From: Alphaproteobacteria bacterium
GTDB taxonomy: Bacteria > Pseudomonadota > Alphaproteobacteria > Rhodobacterales > Rhodobacteraceae
NCBI GenBank assembly: GCA_003695135.1
Contig: RFIR01000071.1
Coordinates: 1 to 6,844 of the forward strand
Length of the DNA: 6,844 nucleotides
Reading direction: 5' to 3'
Positions within the stretch are counted from its first letter, which is position 1. Each line of letters opens with the position of its first letter. The translations under genes were made by a program, and so were the position numbers. Below, piece by piece: positions 1 through 5,708 of the stretch. Below the pieces are notes generated by a model. That model ran no database searches and was not told the origin of the DNA. It worked only from the letters and a program-made list of their open reading frames with translations.

Positions 1-524
1 CCCACCGACTGTTCGGTCAAGAGCCCGTAGAGGATCAGGAGCAGCGAGGGCGGGATCAGCATGCCCAGCACCGAGGAGCCGGCGACCACCCCGGTGGCAA
101 AGCGCGCGCTGTAGCCGTGGCGCATCATCTCCGGCACCGCCAGCCGGGTAAAGACGGCCGCCGAGGCGATGGAGATGCCGGTGACCGCGGCGAAGATCGC
201 GTTGGCCCCCACCGTGCCGACGCCGAGCCCGCCCCGCAACCCGCGAAACAGGGCGCTGGCCACGTCATAGGCGTCGCGCCCCACCCCGGAGACCGAGACG
301 ATGTAGCCCATCAGCACGAAGAGCGGCACCACGCCGAAGAAATAGGAGGCGATGGTCTCGCCCGCGGCCAGCGCCATCAGCTTGCCTGCGAGCAGCGGCG
401 AGCCCTTGATCAGCCACACCCCGGCATAGGAGCAGGCCATCAGCGCGATCGGCACGTACATTCCGCCGATCACCAGGATCACGATGAGGACGAGCGAGAT
501 CAGCCCGATGTCGAAGGCGCTCAT
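1..524 (-). CDS. dctM: TRAP transporter large permease DctM (3'-truncated by window edge)
   Basis: This is the N-terminal 174 residues of the large membrane subunit of a tripartite ATP-independent periplasmic (TRAP) transporter. In this family the subunit forms the inner-membrane path that couples substrate uptake to an ion gradient. The visible part is very hydrophobic: a first helix at residues 6-22, a second around 23-40, a segment with the motif VPLFVLMGYIVSVSG at 66-80, and the family's Gly/Ala/Ser-rich stretch at 99-125 (GLGVGTVGANAIFAAVTG, then SIASAA). These are followed by an IPPS motif at 157-160, typical of DctM. Family members usually have about 425-440 residues, so well over half the gene lies outside the window. 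The ATG at 524-522 overlaps the dctQ stop as ATGA, implying translational coupling. Upstream is only a G-rich stretch, not a strong ribosome binding site. Family identity is very secure; the substrate cannot be read from this subunit. Confidence 0.95.
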   Translation of the reverse strand, partial: MSAFDIGLISLVLIVILVIGGMYVPIALMACSYAGVWLIKGSPLLAGKLMALAAGETIASYFFGVVPLFVLMGYIVSVSGVGRDAYDVASALFRGLRGGLGVGTVGANAIFAAVTGISIASAAVFTRLAVPEMMRHGYSARFATGVVAGSSVLGMLIPPSLLLILYGLLTEQSV

Positions 525-1105
525 CGCCCCGCCCCGCCCGCCGGCGCGAAGGCGTCGCGCAGATGCCTGAGCGCGGAGATGACGAGCTGGGCCAGCAGCA
601 CCCCGGTGCCGATGACGATAATCAGCTTGACCGGCCAGACCGGGGCACGGAAATCGCCCACCGCGCCGACGAAGGTGTTGCGCGCCCAGGCACGGGCGAA
701 GATGGGCCAGCTCGCCCCGATCAGCACCGCCATCAGCGCCACCGCGGCAAGATCGTAGAGCGCGAACAGCGCCGAGCGCGCGCGGGCGGGGATGAGCTTG
801 ACCACCATCTCGGAGCGGATCATCCGGCCCGAGCGCACCGATTGGGCCACCTGCAGGAAGACGATGGCAACGATGGCGAGGCTGACCATCTCCGGCACGC
901 CGGAGATCGGGACCGAGAACAGCTCGCGGCCGATCACGTCGGCATTCACCAGCACCACCAGATAGAGGATCAGCAGCGTGCCGGCGATGTTGAGGCCCAT
1001 CGCCACCCAGCCGAGAGCCGCCTCGGCCCGGCCCAGCAGGCCGGGCAGCGGCCGGTCATCGGCGTTCCCGGCCGCTGCCGCGGACCCGGTCGTGGCCTCG
1101 CTCAC
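521..1105 (-). CDS. dctQ: TRAP transporter small permease DctQ
   Basis: This 194-residue protein is the small membrane subunit of the TRAP transporter, which associates with DctM and with the binding protein in the inner membrane. Four hydrophobic helices are visible at about residues 35-54, 72-91, 113-134 and 155-178. The first is followed by NADVIGRELFSVPISGVPE (54-72), which matches the DctQ signature (N-V-x-G-R, then a G-x-x-E element). The basic loop VRSGRMIRSEMVV follows helix 2. I chose the GTG at 1105-1103 as start because it overlaps the dctP stop (GTGA), the usual coupled arrangement. The next ATG upstream in frame would sit 111 nt inside dctP and add a low-complexity leader. An AGGAG directly abuts the GTG, which is too close for a normal ribosome binding site, so re-initiation by ribosomes finishing dctP is likely. 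The start is less certain than the identity. Confidence 0.92.
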   Translation of the reverse strand: MSEATTGSAAAAGNADDRPLPGLLGRAEAALGWVAMGLNIAGTLLILYLVVLVNADVIGRELFSVPISGVPEMVSLAIVAIVFLQVAQSVRSGRMIRSEMVVKLIPARARSALFALYDLAAVALMAVLIGASWPIFARAWARNTFVGAVGDFRAPVWPVKLIIVIGTGVLLAQLVISALRHLRDAFAPAGGAGR

Positions 1106-2154
1106 TCCTGATCCCAGTTGCGCACCGGCGTGGCGCCGGCCTCGCGCATGGTCTGCATGTAGAGCTTGAGAAGCCGCATGCCGGGCTGGCCCTTCTCCTC
1201 CAGCGCCTGCGCCCACAGCTTGGCGACATTGTCCATGCCGTCGGCCCAGGCCTTGCGCATCGCCTCGTCGACCTCGCGCACCGTGGCGCCCTTGGCCTGC
1301 ATCACCTCGAAGGCCTTGGCGACCGCCGCGTCGAGATCCTGGTGATAGGCGGTGAAATAGGCCTCGCAGCCCTTCTTCAGCGCCGCCTGCACCTCCGGCG
1401 GCTGGCTGTCATACCAGTCCTTGTTGGCCGCCAGCCCGCCGGCATACTGCCCGCCGAAGCGCATCTTGGTGATGAAGGGCGCGACCTCGTAGAGCTTGCC
1501 GGGCAGGGCGGCGGAGGCGAACACGATCACCCCGTCATAGACCCCGGTCTTGAGCTCGTTGTAATAGGTGGTCAGATTGCCCGAGACGCCGACCGCGCCG
1601 GTGCCCTTCAGCCAGTTCACCGCCGGGCCGGGCGCGCCGATCTTCTTGCCCTGCAGATCGGCGAGGCTGTTGACAGGGAAGTCGGTCATCAGCAGGTAGT
1701 CGTCGATGCCGATGGCGCAGCCGAGATATTCCAGCCCGTTCGCCTCCCAGCTCGCGCGCATGTCGGCATCCTCGGCCTGCAGCTTGTCCATCATCGCCGA
1801 GATGGTCGCGGTCTTGTCCGACACGAAGGGCGTGACATAGGTGACGTTCTGGATCGCCAGCTTGGAAGGATCGAACAGCGAGGAGACCAGCCCGATCTCG
1901 GCCAGCCCCTCCTCGACCGCCTCCAGCTCGCCGCCGACCTTGGCCAGCGAACCGCCATACTGTTCGGACCATTCGATGCTGTAGCCGGTGCCTTCCAGCG
2001 CCTTGTTGACCGCCGGGATGTAGACCGAATGGGTCATGCGCACCCAGCGGAACACCGGCGGATGGCCGGCGACCACGGTGACCGGGATGGTCTCGGCGGC
2101 GGCGATGCCGGCAGCGGCGATCGCCGCGGCGGCAAGTGCGGTTCTGACGAACAT
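1102..2154 (-). CDS. dctP: TRAP transporter substrate-binding protein DctP, signal peptide present
   Basis: This is a 350-residue periplasmic binding protein of the DctP family (PF03480 type) that captures the substrate and delivers it to DctQM. The N-terminus MFVRTALAAAAIAAAGIAAA followed by ETIP is a good signal peptide with predicted cleavage after AAA (residue 20). Family features are the LADLQGKKIGAPGPAVNWL block (164-182), TTYYNELKTGVYDGVI (195-210) and the helical C-terminal part. The start ATG (2154-2152) has an excellent GGAGGAG ribosome binding site 6 nt upstream, so the longer in-frame extension is rejected. The gene is first in the dctPQM operon and divergent from the AGE-family gene across 507 bp. 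One oddity is that the position usually occupied by the carboxylate-binding Arg (K-I/V-R-x-P) is Gly173 here (KIGAP), so the ligand may differ from a simple dicarboxylate. Two cysteines (146, 263) could form a disulfide. Substrate unknown. Confidence 0.93.
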   Translation of the reverse strand: MFVRTALAAAAIAAAGIAAAETIPVTVVAGHPPVFRWVRMTHSVYIPAVNKALEGTGYSIEWSEQYGGSLAKVGGELEAVEEGLAEIGLVSSLFDPSKLAIQNVTYVTPFVSDKTATISAMMDKLQAEDADMRASWEANGLEYLGCAIGIDDYLLMTDFPVNSLADLQGKKIGAPGPAVNWLKGTGAVGVSGNLTTYYNELKTGVYDGVIVFASAALPGKLYEVAPFITKMRFGGQYAGGLAANKDWYDSQPPEVQAALKKGCEAYFTAYHQDLDAAVAKAFEVMQAKGATVREVDEAMRKAWADGMDNVAKLWAQALEEKGQPGMRLLKLYMQTMREAGATPVRNWDQE

Positions 2155-2160
2155 CGATCT

Positions 2161-2167
2161 CTCCTCC
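2161..2167 (-). promoter_or_regulatory. Ribosome binding site of dctP
   Basis: Read on the minus strand this is GGAGGAG, 6 nt before the dctP ATG. It is a near-perfect Shine-Dalgarno sequence. It fixes the dctP start at 2154 and rules out the 105-codon upstream extension of the open frame. It is much stronger than the sites before dctQ and dctM, consistent with the binding protein being made in excess over the membrane subunits. Confidence 0.85.
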
Positions 2168-2420
2168 CCTGTTGGGCTTTGCGCCGCGCGGCCGGGAGAT
2201 CGGCGCGGGCGGCTCGGGGCGATGCTAGTGGATTGATTCCGGCCTCTGCAAGCCTGCCGGGCGAAGCAGCCTGCGTCAGATCGGGCAAGCCGCGCCCGGG
2301 CGTCCTTGCCGACGCCAAGTGATATCTTCGTGTCAGATTTCGGGCCAGCGGTCCAACCGATACATTCGCCCCCCTTCTGCAATCCGGGTTCCGATGGGGC
2401 AATGCGGGCAGCAAAAGCCT

Positions 2421-2439
2421 CGCCCGGCGCAGCCGGGCG
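2421..2439. repeat. GC-rich hairpin in intergenic region
   Basis: CGCCCGGC, GCA, GCCGGGCG forms a perfect 8-bp stem with a 3-nt loop. On the minus strand it is followed within about 5 nt by TTTT, so it has the form of a weak intrinsic terminator for leftward transcription. However, no minus-strand gene ends there, because the gene to the right runs on the plus strand. It adjoins the larger inverted repeat and is more likely part of the same repeated element. Confidence 0.55.
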
Positions 2440-2564
2440 GCGCCCGACCCTCCCCCCGGGAGGGCGCATTCATACGTTGATCAAGGGGTTGACCGCCAGG
2501 CAGTTCCGAGATGACAGTGCCACCCCATCGCTGTGCCGCGCCCTCCCAGGGTCGGGCACCGCCC
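2435..2564. repeat. Interrupted inverted repeat (about 27-nt arms, 70-nt spacer)
   Basis: The left arm (2435-2467) and the reverse complement of the right arm (2538-2564) share GGGCGG(C/T), then GCCCGACCCT, then GGGAGGGCGC. This gives 26 of 27 matches if six extra C residues in the left arm (2452-2457) are gapped. The spacer of 70 nt (2468-2537) is unrelated in its two halves. The six extra C also let the left arm fold on itself as CCCTCCC-CCC-GGGAGGG (2448-2464). The arms could pair in RNA or extrude as a cruciform. The form suggests a small non-coding palindromic repeat element (REP- or MITE-like) between divergent genes, but there is no transposase, and target-site duplications were not identified. 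Confidence 0.6.
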
Positions 2565-2605
2565 TTGCCGGTCGTCTCGACCTTCGGAAGCAGGGTTCCA
2601 AATGC

Positions 2606-2618
2606 TGGGGTCACCCCA
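2606..2618. promoter_or_regulatory. Candidate operator upstream of AGE-family gene
   Basis: TGGGGT-C-ACCCCA is a perfect palindrome with 6-nt arms about one central base. It lies 44 bp before the start codon of the AGE-family gene, a typical location for a repressor site. No regulator gene is present in the window and the motif cannot be assigned to a named family. Chance occurrence in GC-rich DNA is possible. Confidence 0.3.
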
Positions 2619-2661
2619 CCAGAAGTCGGGATCACGGCTTGTTTGCAGGATGCGAAACCCG

Positions 2662-3903
2662 ATGACCGATACCCCTGGTCCCGACACCGCCACCGGCTTC
2701 TGGCTCGACGAGCCGACCCATCGTGCCTTTCTCGTCGCCGATGCCGAGCGCCAGTTCGCCTTCTTCCGTGCCAGCCTGGGCGAGGGGCCGGGCTTTCACG
2801 TGCTGGACCACGATGGCGCACCGCTGCCCCAGACGGTGCAGGAGCTGCACACGACAACGCGCCTCATCCATTCCTATGCGCTGGGCAAGCTCGCCGGACG
2901 CGACGATTGCGACGCGATCATCGACCGCGGCATGGAGCATCTGTGGCACCACCACCGCGATGCGGTCCACGGCGGCTATGTCTGGGCGCTCGACGGGGAT
3001 GGGGTGCATGACGGGCGCAAGCTCGCCTATGGCCATGTCTTCGTGCTGCTGGCCGGCGCCAGCGCGCGCATGGCCGGCCATCCGGATGCCGAGCGGCTGA
3101 TCGCGGATGTCTCGGCGGTGCTCGATGCGCGTTTCTGGGAGGAGGGGCCGGGGCTCTTCTGCGACGAGTGGAACCGCGACTGGACGCCGTTTTCCACCTA
3201 TCGCGGCATGAACGCCAACATGCACGGGGTCGAGGCGCTGCTTGCCGCCTTCGAGGCGACGGGGCAGGAGATCTATCTGCGCCGCGCCGGGCGCATCCTC
3301 GATTTCTTCCTGCGCCGCATCGCGCCTGCCGAGAACTGGCGTCTGCCCGAGCACTACGATGCCGACTGGCGCATCGACCGCACCTATTCCGGCGATCCGA
3401 TGTTCCGCCCCGCCGGCACCACGCCGGGCCATTCCTTCGAGCTCGCCCGGCTGATGCTGCAATACTGGGACCTGTCGGGCCGGGCCGAGCCGGATGCGCC
3501 CGACATCGCCCGCAATCTGGTCGAGCGCGCGCTGGCCGATGGCTGGGATGCGCAGCGCGGCGGCATCGTCTACACGCTGGGCTTCGACGGCCGTCCGGCG
3601 ATCCGCGCCCGCTACTGGTGGCCGGTGACCGAGGCGATAGGCGCGCTGGCGGCGATGATCAAGCTGGAGCGGCGGGCGGAGGACGAGGCCTGGTACCGGC
3701 GGTTGTGGCGCTTTGCCAATGCCCGGTTCATCGACCGCGAGCGCGGCGGATGGTTTCCCGAGATCGGCGAGGACGGCTGCCCGGCCGCGACCCAGTTCCG
3801 GGGCAAGCCCGACATCTATCACGCGCTCCAGGCGGACCTCCTGCCGCTGACGCCGGGGCTGTCACGGGCCGGCGCGGCGCTGCGCAAAGGCACGCTGTGG
3901 TGA
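2662..3903 (+). CDS. AGE family epimerase/isomerase (YihS/mannose-isomerase-like)
   Basis: This 413-residue cytoplasmic enzyme belongs to the N-acylglucosamine 2-epimerase (AGE) superfamily, (alpha/alpha)6-barrel proteins that isomerise or epimerise sugars such as mannose/fructose, sulfoquinovose, glucosides or N-acylhexosamines. The family motifs are TTRLIHSYALG (64-74, with Arg67), AYGHVFVLLAGASA (122-135, His125), NANMHGVEALLAAFEAT (184-200, His188), TPGHSFELARL (254-264, His257), YWWPVTEAI (318-326, Glu324) and GKPDIYHALQA (381-391, His387). By motif, His188, His257 and His387 match the active-site histidines of YihS. The length is normal for the family. I chose the ATG at 2662 because AGGA lies 11 nt upstream. 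The ATG at 2650 has AGG directly abutting it and no other site. The gene stands alone on its strand, divergent from dctPQM, suggesting that the transporter and isomerase may share a substrate pathway. YihS-type and mannose-isomerase-type activities cannot be separated by eye. Confidence 0.92.
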   Translation: MTDTPGPDTATGFWLDEPTHRAFLVADAERQFAFFRASLGEGPGFHVLDHDGAPLPQTVQELHTTTRLIHSYALGKLAGRDDCDAIIDRGMEHLWHHHRDAVHGGYVWALDGDGVHDGRKLAYGHVFVLLAGASARMAGHPDAERLIADVSAVLDARFWEEGPGLFCDEWNRDWTPFSTYRGMNANMHGVEALLAAFEATGQEIYLRRAGRILDFFLRRIAPAENWRLPEHYDADWRIDRTYSGDPMFRPAGTTPGHSFELARLMLQYWDLSGRAEPDAPDIARNLVERALADGWDAQRGGIVYTLGFDGRPAIRARYWWPVTEAIGALAAMIKLERRAEDEAWYRRLWRFANARFIDRERGGWFPEIGEDGCPAATQFRGKPDIYHALQADLLPLTPGLSRAGAALRKGTLW

Positions 3904-3950
3904 GACGGTGCCGGGCAGGCGACCGCCGGGACGCAGGCGGGCGATCCAGT

Positions 3951-3981
3951 CCTGTCACCTTTTGGTCCGGCCGATCGTCTG
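3951..3981 (+). promoter_or_regulatory. Candidate ECF-sigma promoter P1, upstream of DGPF-ECF42 genes
   Basis: CCTGTC (3951-3956), 18 nt, TCGTCTG (3975-3981). The CGTC core lies 37 nt before the DGPF start codon, predicting a leader of roughly 25-30 nt. The layout is that of ECF-sigma promoters. As I recall, the ECF42 group was reported to use TGTCGA at -35 and CG(A/T)C at -10; TGTCAC and CGTC fit this in part. The same two blocks with the same spacing recur at 5646-5676, the main support for their being real. Autoregulation by the sigma factor encoded just downstream is the likely meaning. Confidence 0.7.
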
Positions 3982-4012
3982 GTATTCAGATGGCCACCAG
4001 TGGGAGCGCCCG

Positions 4013-4381
4013 ATGAAGGACTTTCTGCTCGTCCTGAGAGACCACGAACAGAGGTGGGACTCGTTCTCGCCCGAGGAGCTGCAGGGCATCGTTGCCAGAT
4101 ACACCGAGTGGAACGACGCCATGCGCCGCCGGGGCCAGCTGGCCGGCGCCGGAAAGCTGACCGGCGAGCGCGGCGCGACGGTCAGGAAGGCCGGCGACCT
4201 GCCGCATGTCGACGGGCCCTATGCCGAAGCCAAGGAGGCGATCGCGGGCTACTACCATGTCCGCGCCGAGACGCTGGAGGCGGCCTGCGACATCGCCGGC
4301 GGCTGCCCGATCCTGGACTACGGCGGCAGCGTCGAGGTTCGCGAACTCGCCGGCGTTCTCTCCGAAGACCGTGCCGGCTGA
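4013..4381 (+). CDS. YCII-related DGPF-domain protein (ECF42 partner)
   Basis: This 122-residue soluble protein of the YCII/DGPF family (COG3795 type) has a ferredoxin-like fold and no established activity. It begins MKDFLLVLRDHEQRWDSFSP, continues with the family's ARYTEWNDAMRRRGQLAGAGKL helix region (28-49), and carries the name-giving motif as DGPY at 67-70 in HVDGPYAEAKEAIAGYYHV, followed by a last helix and strand. GGGAG (4002-4006) lies 6 nt before the ATG, fixing the start. The longer upstream frame is rejected. The gene overlaps the following sigma-factor gene by 11 nt. The DGPF plus ECF42 pair is a known conserved arrangement in which the DGPF gene is a typical target of the sigma factor. 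Whether the protein is an enzyme, a sensor or a regulator of the sigma factor is not known. Promoter P1 lies directly upstream. Confidence 0.92.
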   Translation: MKDFLLVLRDHEQRWDSFSPEELQGIVARYTEWNDAMRRRGQLAGAGKLTGERGATVRKAGDLPHVDGPYAEAKEAIAGYYHVRAETLEAACDIAGGCPILDYGGSVEVRELAGVLSEDRAG

Positions 4382-5630
4382 GGCCGACGACAGCTCCGGC
4401 CGCCGGCTGGCCGATAACCTGTTCCGAAAAAAGCACAGGTCCATTCTGGCCGCCCTGCTGCGCGAGTTCGGCCCGACCCGGTTCGAGGCCATCGAGGACT
4501 GCATTCAGGCGGCCATGGTCCGGGCACTGGAAAGCTGGACCACCGGCCCCATCCCCGCCAATCCCGGCGGCTGGCTCTATGTGGTGGCCCGGCGGCGGCT
4601 GATCGACCGCATGCGGCGCGCCGATGCCCGCCTGGCCGATCCGCCCGGGTCCGAACAGGGCGAGATCCCGCGCTATGTCCTGCAGCCGCTCGACCACGAC
4701 CTGCTGCGGCTGATCTATGTCTGCGCCCATCCCGACCTCCCCGCCCGGGCCCAGCTGGCGCTCATGCTCAAGTCGCTGTGCGGGCTGGGAACGGCAGAGA
4801 TCGCGACGGTCCTGCTCAGTTCGCCGGAGGCGGTCAAGCGCATGATGGCGCGGGCCAGATCGAGGATCCGGACCGACCGGATCCCGTTCGACCTGCCCGA
4901 CACCGCCCGGCTGGACGAGCGCTGCGATGCCATTCTCGGCGGGCTCTATCTGGTTTTCAGCGAGGGGTACTGGAGCCACGGCAACGACCATGTCATCCAG
5001 AGGCATCTCTGCACCGAGGCCATCAAGCTTACCGAAGTCGTGCTTCGATCCCGGGGGCTGCGCGATCGCGGGCGCGTCGCGGCGCTGCTGGCGCTGATGA
5101 ACCTGCAGGGCTCGCGGCTCGGCGCGCGTCTGGGAGAGAACGGCCGGCTGCTGCGGCTTCACGAACAGGACCGCAGCCTGTGGGACCGGGGCATGATCGC
5201 GCGCGGCATCGGCCTGCTGCAACTGGCGGCGACCTCGCCGCAGCGGTCGACCTATCACCTTCAGGCGGCCATCGCTGCGCATCATGCCATCGCTCCCGAT
5301 CCCGAGGCGACCGACTGGGTGAGCATCCGGCACCTCTACGACGATCTCCTGGACATGACCGGCTCGGCTGTCGTGGCGCTCAACCGGGCGGTGGCGACCG
5401 CGCGGATCGACGGGCCGCAGGCGGGTCTGGCCGAGATCGCGGTAATCGAGACCGACCCCGCCCTGCGGTCCTATCCGCTTCTGACCGCGATCAAGGCCGA
5501 TCTGCTGGAGGCGGCGGGAGCAAAGGGTTCGGCGGTGCAGTGCTACCAGAGCGCCATCGCCGCGACGGCCAACACCGTGCTGAGGGTCACGCTGCAGGAC
5601 CGGCTCGAGATCCTGCGCATGACGGAGTGA
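4371..5630 (+). CDS. ECF42-type RNA polymerase sigma factor with C-terminal DUF6596/TPR-like extension
   Basis: This 419-residue protein is an ECF sigma factor of the large ECF42 type (COG4941-like). Sigma region 2 spans about residues 18-85 (FRKKHRSILAALLREFG; EDCIQAAMVRALESW; NPGGWLYVVARRRLIDRMRR). Region 4 is about 108-168 (LLRLIYVCAHPDLPARAQLA, then GLGTAEIATVLL and a basic helix). The rest is the group's helical, TPR-like C-terminal domain (DUF6596-like): CDAILGGLYLVFSEGYWSHG (185-204), ALLALMNLQGSRLGARL (238-254), EQDRSLWDR (265-273), YHLQAAIAAHHAIAP (295-309) and VVALNRAVATARIDGPQAGL (334-353). No anti-sigma factor gene is nearby; in this group the C-terminal domain is thought to replace one. 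I chose the GTG at 4371, overlapping the DGPF gene by 11 nt, because upstream starts would add a non-homologous leader. No clear ribosome binding site is visible, so coupling is likely. The region 4 recognition helix (SSPEAVKRMMARARSRI) looks divergent. Confidence 0.93.
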   Translation: MPAEADDSSGRRLADNLFRKKHRSILAALLREFGPTRFEAIEDCIQAAMVRALESWTTGPIPANPGGWLYVVARRRLIDRMRRADARLADPPGSEQGEIPRYVLQPLDHDLLRLIYVCAHPDLPARAQLALMLKSLCGLGTAEIATVLLSSPEAVKRMMARARSRIRTDRIPFDLPDTARLDERCDAILGGLYLVFSEGYWSHGNDHVIQRHLCTEAIKLTEVVLRSRGLRDRGRVAALLALMNLQGSRLGARLGENGRLLRLHEQDRSLWDRGMIARGIGLLQLAATSPQRSTYHLQAAIAAHHAIAPDPEATDWVSIRHLYDDLLDMTGSAVVALNRAVATARIDGPQAGLAEIAVIETDPALRSYPLLTAIKADLLEAAGAKGSAVQCYQSAIAATANTVLRVTLQDRLEILRMTE

Positions 5631-5645
5631 GTTTTTCTGCCCCGG

Positions 5646-5676
5646 CCTGTCCCCCCGGGCCCCGCTCGTTCGTCTG
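5646..5676 (+). promoter_or_regulatory. Candidate ECF-sigma promoter P2, upstream of SnoaL-VOC-zinc-ribbon genes
   Basis: CCTGTC (5646-5651), 18 nt, TCGTCTG (5670-5676). Both blocks match P1 exactly, with the same spacing and nearly the same distance to the start codon (38 nt from CGTC versus 37). The 18-nt spacers are unrelated (T-containing in P1, almost all G/C here), so this is not a simple duplication. It sits in the 78-nt gap after the sigma gene and predicts that the three downstream genes form a second transcript controlled by the same sigma factor, in addition to any read-through. Confidence 0.7.
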
Positions 5677-5685
5677 TTGAACAGA
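5673..5685. promoter_or_regulatory. Palindrome overlapping P2 -10 and predicted start site
   Basis: TCTGTT-G-AACAGA has perfect 6-nt arms about one base. It begins inside the -10 block of P2 and covers the predicted transcription start, a classic position for a repressor operator. It is absent from P1, so the second transcript could have extra control. ACAGA is repeated once more at 5690-5694, next to the ribosome binding site. In RNA a 13-nt palindrome with a 1-nt centre cannot fold tightly, which favours a DNA-binding role. Confidence 0.45.
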
Positions 5686-5708
5686 TCGGACAGAAGGAGG
5701 ACACCGGG

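Larger units (their letters stand above)
2155..2661. other. Divergent intergenic region between dctP and the AGE-family gene
   Basis: This 507-bp region shows no convincing gene. Short frames crossing it have no ribosome binding site and are low in complexity. Contents from left to right are the dctP ribosome binding site (2161-2167), a near-direct repeat CGTCAGAT..CGGGC at 2274-2286 and TGTCAGATTTCGGGC at 2331-2345, a GC-rich hairpin at 2421-2439, a long interrupted inverted repeat at 2435-2564 and a 13-bp palindrome at 2606-2618. It must contain promoters for both flanking genes. A poor sigma70-like pair on the minus strand (TTGCAG at 2251-2246, 18 nt, TAGCAT at 2227-2222) is the only candidate I found for dctP. 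No good promoter for the AGE gene was seen. Confidence 0.75.

Noticed and set aside
2222..2251. Sigma70-like promoter for dctP (TTGCAG, 18 nt, TAGCAT, minus strand)
   Set aside because: Only about 7 of 12 consensus positions match and the spacing is long. It is mentioned in the intergenic entry but not listed as a feature.
1342..2322. 326-codon plus-strand frame across dctP
   Set aside because: It is a complementary-strand shadow of dctP, with no motifs.
2421..2439. Intrinsic terminator on the minus strand
   Set aside because: The hairpin and short T-run have the right form, but no minus-strand gene lies upstream to be terminated.
2333..2857. Minus-strand frame containing F-C-C-P-H-C-P
   Set aside because: The Cys-rich piece looks like a metal site, but it lies in the inverted-repeat region, and the frame overlaps the start of the AGE gene and lacks a ribosome binding site.
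2632..3822. 396-codon open frame on the minus strand
   Set aside because: It is antisense to the AGE-family gene, whose motifs are unmistakable. Its own translation shows no recognisable domain.
3911..3939. Possible terminator after the AGE-family gene (GGCG-AC-CGCC and repeated CAGGCG)
   Set aside because: The stem is only 4 bp with a 2-nt loop and there is no following T-run.
5632..5660. T-run after the sigma gene plus CCCGG/CCGGG stem as a terminator
   Set aside because: The T-run precedes the stem instead of following it, and the stem has a 9-nt loop. The sequence is better explained by promoter P2.
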